Assembly: GCF_014205635.1 (NCBI RefSeq)
Contig: NZ_JACIIV010000013.1
Location: 62,001 to 126,000 of the forward strand
Direction: 5' to 3'
DNA from: Polymorphobacter multimanifer
Lineage (GTDB): Bacteria > Pseudomonadota > Alphaproteobacteria > Sphingomonadales > Sphingomonadaceae
Length of the DNA stretch: 64,000 nt
The notes beneath the pieces are model-generated. The model had not been told where the DNA came from, searched no databases, and saw nothing but the letters and a program-made list of their open reading frames with translations. Every line of letters starts with the position of its first letter. Positions within the stretch are counted from its first letter, which is position 1. The translations under genes and the position numbers were made by a program. Of this stretch, positions 62,905 through 64,000 are shown one piece after another.

Positions 62905-63639
62905 ATGGCCGGTGCCGATATCGGCACAATGCATGCCGCGGTCGCCCTTGCCTCCAGCCTGTTCGAACGGCTCGATGATTGTCCGTTCTTCATCAAGGAT
63001 GCCGGGCTGCGCTATGTCGCGGCCAATCCGGCGATGGCGCGGCTGTGCGGGGTGAGGGATGCCGCGGCACTCCTCGGCGCGCGGGCATCGGCGTTCTTTC
63101 CGCCGCTGGTGGCCGCGCGCTACGAGGCGCTCGATGCGCAGGTGCTGGCGAGCGGCGAGCCGCTGACCGACCGGCTCGATCTGGCCGCGGCCGGGCGCGG
63201 GTCGGCGGCCTGGCTGCTGTTTTCGCGGCATCCGCTGCGCGGCGAGGATGGCAGCATTATCGGCGTTGCGGCGAGTGCGCGGCGGCTGGCGGCATCGGAA
63301 GCGCGGCAGCCGATGTATGCGCGGCTGGCGCGGGCGGTGGCGCAGCTGGAGGCGCGGCCGTCGGGAGCACTCGATCTGGAGGGGCTGGCGGCGCTGGTGG
63401 GCGTGTCGCCGTCGCAGCTGGAGCGGGATTTCCGCAGCGCCTTCGGCATGTCCCCCATGCGATTCCTGCACAAGCTGCGGATCGACCGGGCGCTGCCGCT
63501 GATCCGCGATGGCCAGCCGATCGCCGAAGTGGCGCAGGCGGTGGGCTATACCGACCAATCGGCCTTCACCCGGCGGTTCGGGCTGGTGATGGGGTGCACG
63601 CCGACCGAATGGCGGCGGGATCGGGGGCAGCATGGATGA
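62905..63639 (+). CDS. AraC-family regulator with N-terminal PAS-like domain
   Basis: This 244-residue regulator has an N-terminal PAS-like sensor (about 15-125; DDCPFFIKDAGLRYVAANPAM split over two strands). The C-terminal AraC DNA-binding domain has two helix-turn-helices: LEGLAALVGVSPSQLERDFR and PIAEVAQAVGYTDQSAFTRRF, ending in PTEWRRDR. The start could also be 62929. It diverges from the dehydrogenase operon over 82 bases, which suggests it regulates that operon and the following hydratase gene it overlaps. Confidence 0.87.
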   Translation: MAGADIGTMHAAVALASSLFERLDDCPFFIKDAGLRYVAANPAMARLCGVRDAAALLGARASAFFPPLVAARYEALDAQVLASGEPLTDRLDLAAAGRGSAAWLLFSRHPLRGEDGSIIGVAASARRLAASEARQPMYARLARAVAQLEARPSGALDLEGLAALVGVSPSQLERDFRSAFGMSPMRFLHKLRIDRALPLIRDGQPIAEVAQAVGYTDQSAFTRRFGLVMGCTPTEWRRDRGQHG

Positions 63640-64000
63640 GTTTGTGAGGGCATTGGCAGCGGCACGGCTGGGGGGCGGGCTGGTCGATGAGGTGCCGGCG
63701 CTGACGCTGGCGCAGGGGTATGCGGTGGCAGCGGCGCTGGCCGGGCGAATGGGGTCGGTGTCGGGGTGGAAGGTGGGGGCGACGAGTGCGGGGGCGATGG
63801 CGTTCCTGGGGGTGGAGGCGCCGATCCATGGGCGGCTGTTCCGCCTGTTCCGCGATGGCGACATTGCGGTTTTTCCAGGCGAGCGGCCGCTCGAAGTCGA
63901 GCCCGAGGTGCTGCTGTTGCTCGGCGACGATCTTCAGCCGGTGGCGGCGCATGCCGGGGCCGAGTTCAACCGGCCGAGCTTTGCCGCGCCCTTTGCGCAC
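63632..64000 (+). CDS. 2-keto-4-pentenoate hydratase-like FAH-family protein, N-terminal part (cut by window end)
   Basis: The first 123 codons are visible and open to the last base. The start ATG at 63632 overlaps the AraC stop by eight bases. SGWKVGATSAGAMAFLGV (about residues 45-62) and PLEVEPEVLLLLGDDL (about 90-105) fit the MhpD-type fumarylacetoacetate-hydrolase-fold hydratases, which add water to 2-hydroxypenta-2,4-dienoate after meta-cleavage of aromatic rings; related 4-oxalocrotonate decarboxylases share these motifs. The C-terminal metal site region is outside the window, so hydratase versus decarboxylase cannot be told. Confidence 0.82.
   Translation, partial: MDEFVRALAAARLGGGLVDEVPALTLAQGYAVAAALAGRMGSVSGWKVGATSAGAMAFLGVEAPIHGRLFRLFRDGDIAVFPGERPLEVEPEVLLLLGDDLQPVAAHAGAEFNRPSFAAPFAH

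Overview
The window is GC-rich, gene-dense DNA from what looks like an alphaproteobacterium, most likely a sphingomonad. Supporting signs are two large TonB-dependent receptors, many GTG and TTG starts, four-base overlaps inside operons, short palindromic REP-like elements, and several households typical of that group (YpfJ-type protease, DUF3429, DUF2189, DedA, GlnD, large methylmalonyl-CoA mutase). The assignment rests on gene content and style, not on a marker gene. No rRNA, tRNA, CRISPR array, insertion sequence or prophage was recognised. Two genes are cut by the edges: an S1/P1 nuclease on the left and a FAH-family hydratase on the right.

Layout. 1-5.9 kb holds household genes: nuclease, zinc protease, DUF808, DUF3429, an FAD-linked hydroxyacid dehydrogenase and a small exported protein. 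6.0-9.0 kb is a lone TonB-dependent receptor with its own terminator. 9.1-14.5 kb holds a DEAD-box helicase, a DUF3445 protein and a coupled cluster (TIGR01244 phosphatase-like protein, small protein, sterol-desaturase-like protein, Acg-type nitroreductase). A Doc/AbrB toxin-antitoxin pair follows at 14.5-15.1 kb. 15.4-25.3 kb holds methylmalonyl-CoA mutase, DedA, GlnD, an exported KatG, a ParE/ParD pair and a dipeptide epimerase.

From about 25.8 to 51.9 kb the window is a catabolic region built on CoA thioesters. It has three adenylate-forming CoA ligases, three thiolases, a Rieske ring-hydroxylating oxygenase (alpha and beta subunits), an amidohydrolase, two alpha/beta hydrolases, a LysR regulator, and a tightly coupled operon of SDR, MarR, enoyl-CoA hydratase, acyl-CoA dehydrogenase, a two-domain flavoprotein and RidA. 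The flavoprotein matches the 2-aminobenzoyl-CoA monooxygenase/reductase (or salicylyl-CoA 5-hydroxylase) architecture. With RidA beside it, the operon reads as a hybrid aerobic pathway that activates an aromatic acid with CoA, hydroxylates and dearomatises it, then finishes by beta-oxidation. The exact substrate is inference. A low-GC pocket at about 36.7-37.8 kb carries a protein with a HEPN-like RX4H motif.

52.0-64 kb begins with a second ParE/ParD pair. Next is an operon of a TonB-dependent receptor and two tandem paralogues of unknown function, which I regard as the best candidate for an undescribed uptake or handling system. Small monooxygenase-like and NTF2-like genes, an MFS transporter and a DsbA-family protein follow. 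The last unit is an operon of an unrecognised (possibly VOC/DUF1338-like) protein, an FAD-linked hydroxyacid dehydrogenase and a stand-alone Lrp-type ligand domain, diverging from an AraC-type regulator that overlaps the partial hydratase gene.

Regulatory signals visible in the sequence include a sigma70-like promoter buried in an inverted repeat ahead of the SDR-MarR operon, a T-N11-A palindrome ahead of the LysR gene, recognisable promoters for all three toxin-antitoxin pairs, and two clear intrinsic terminators.
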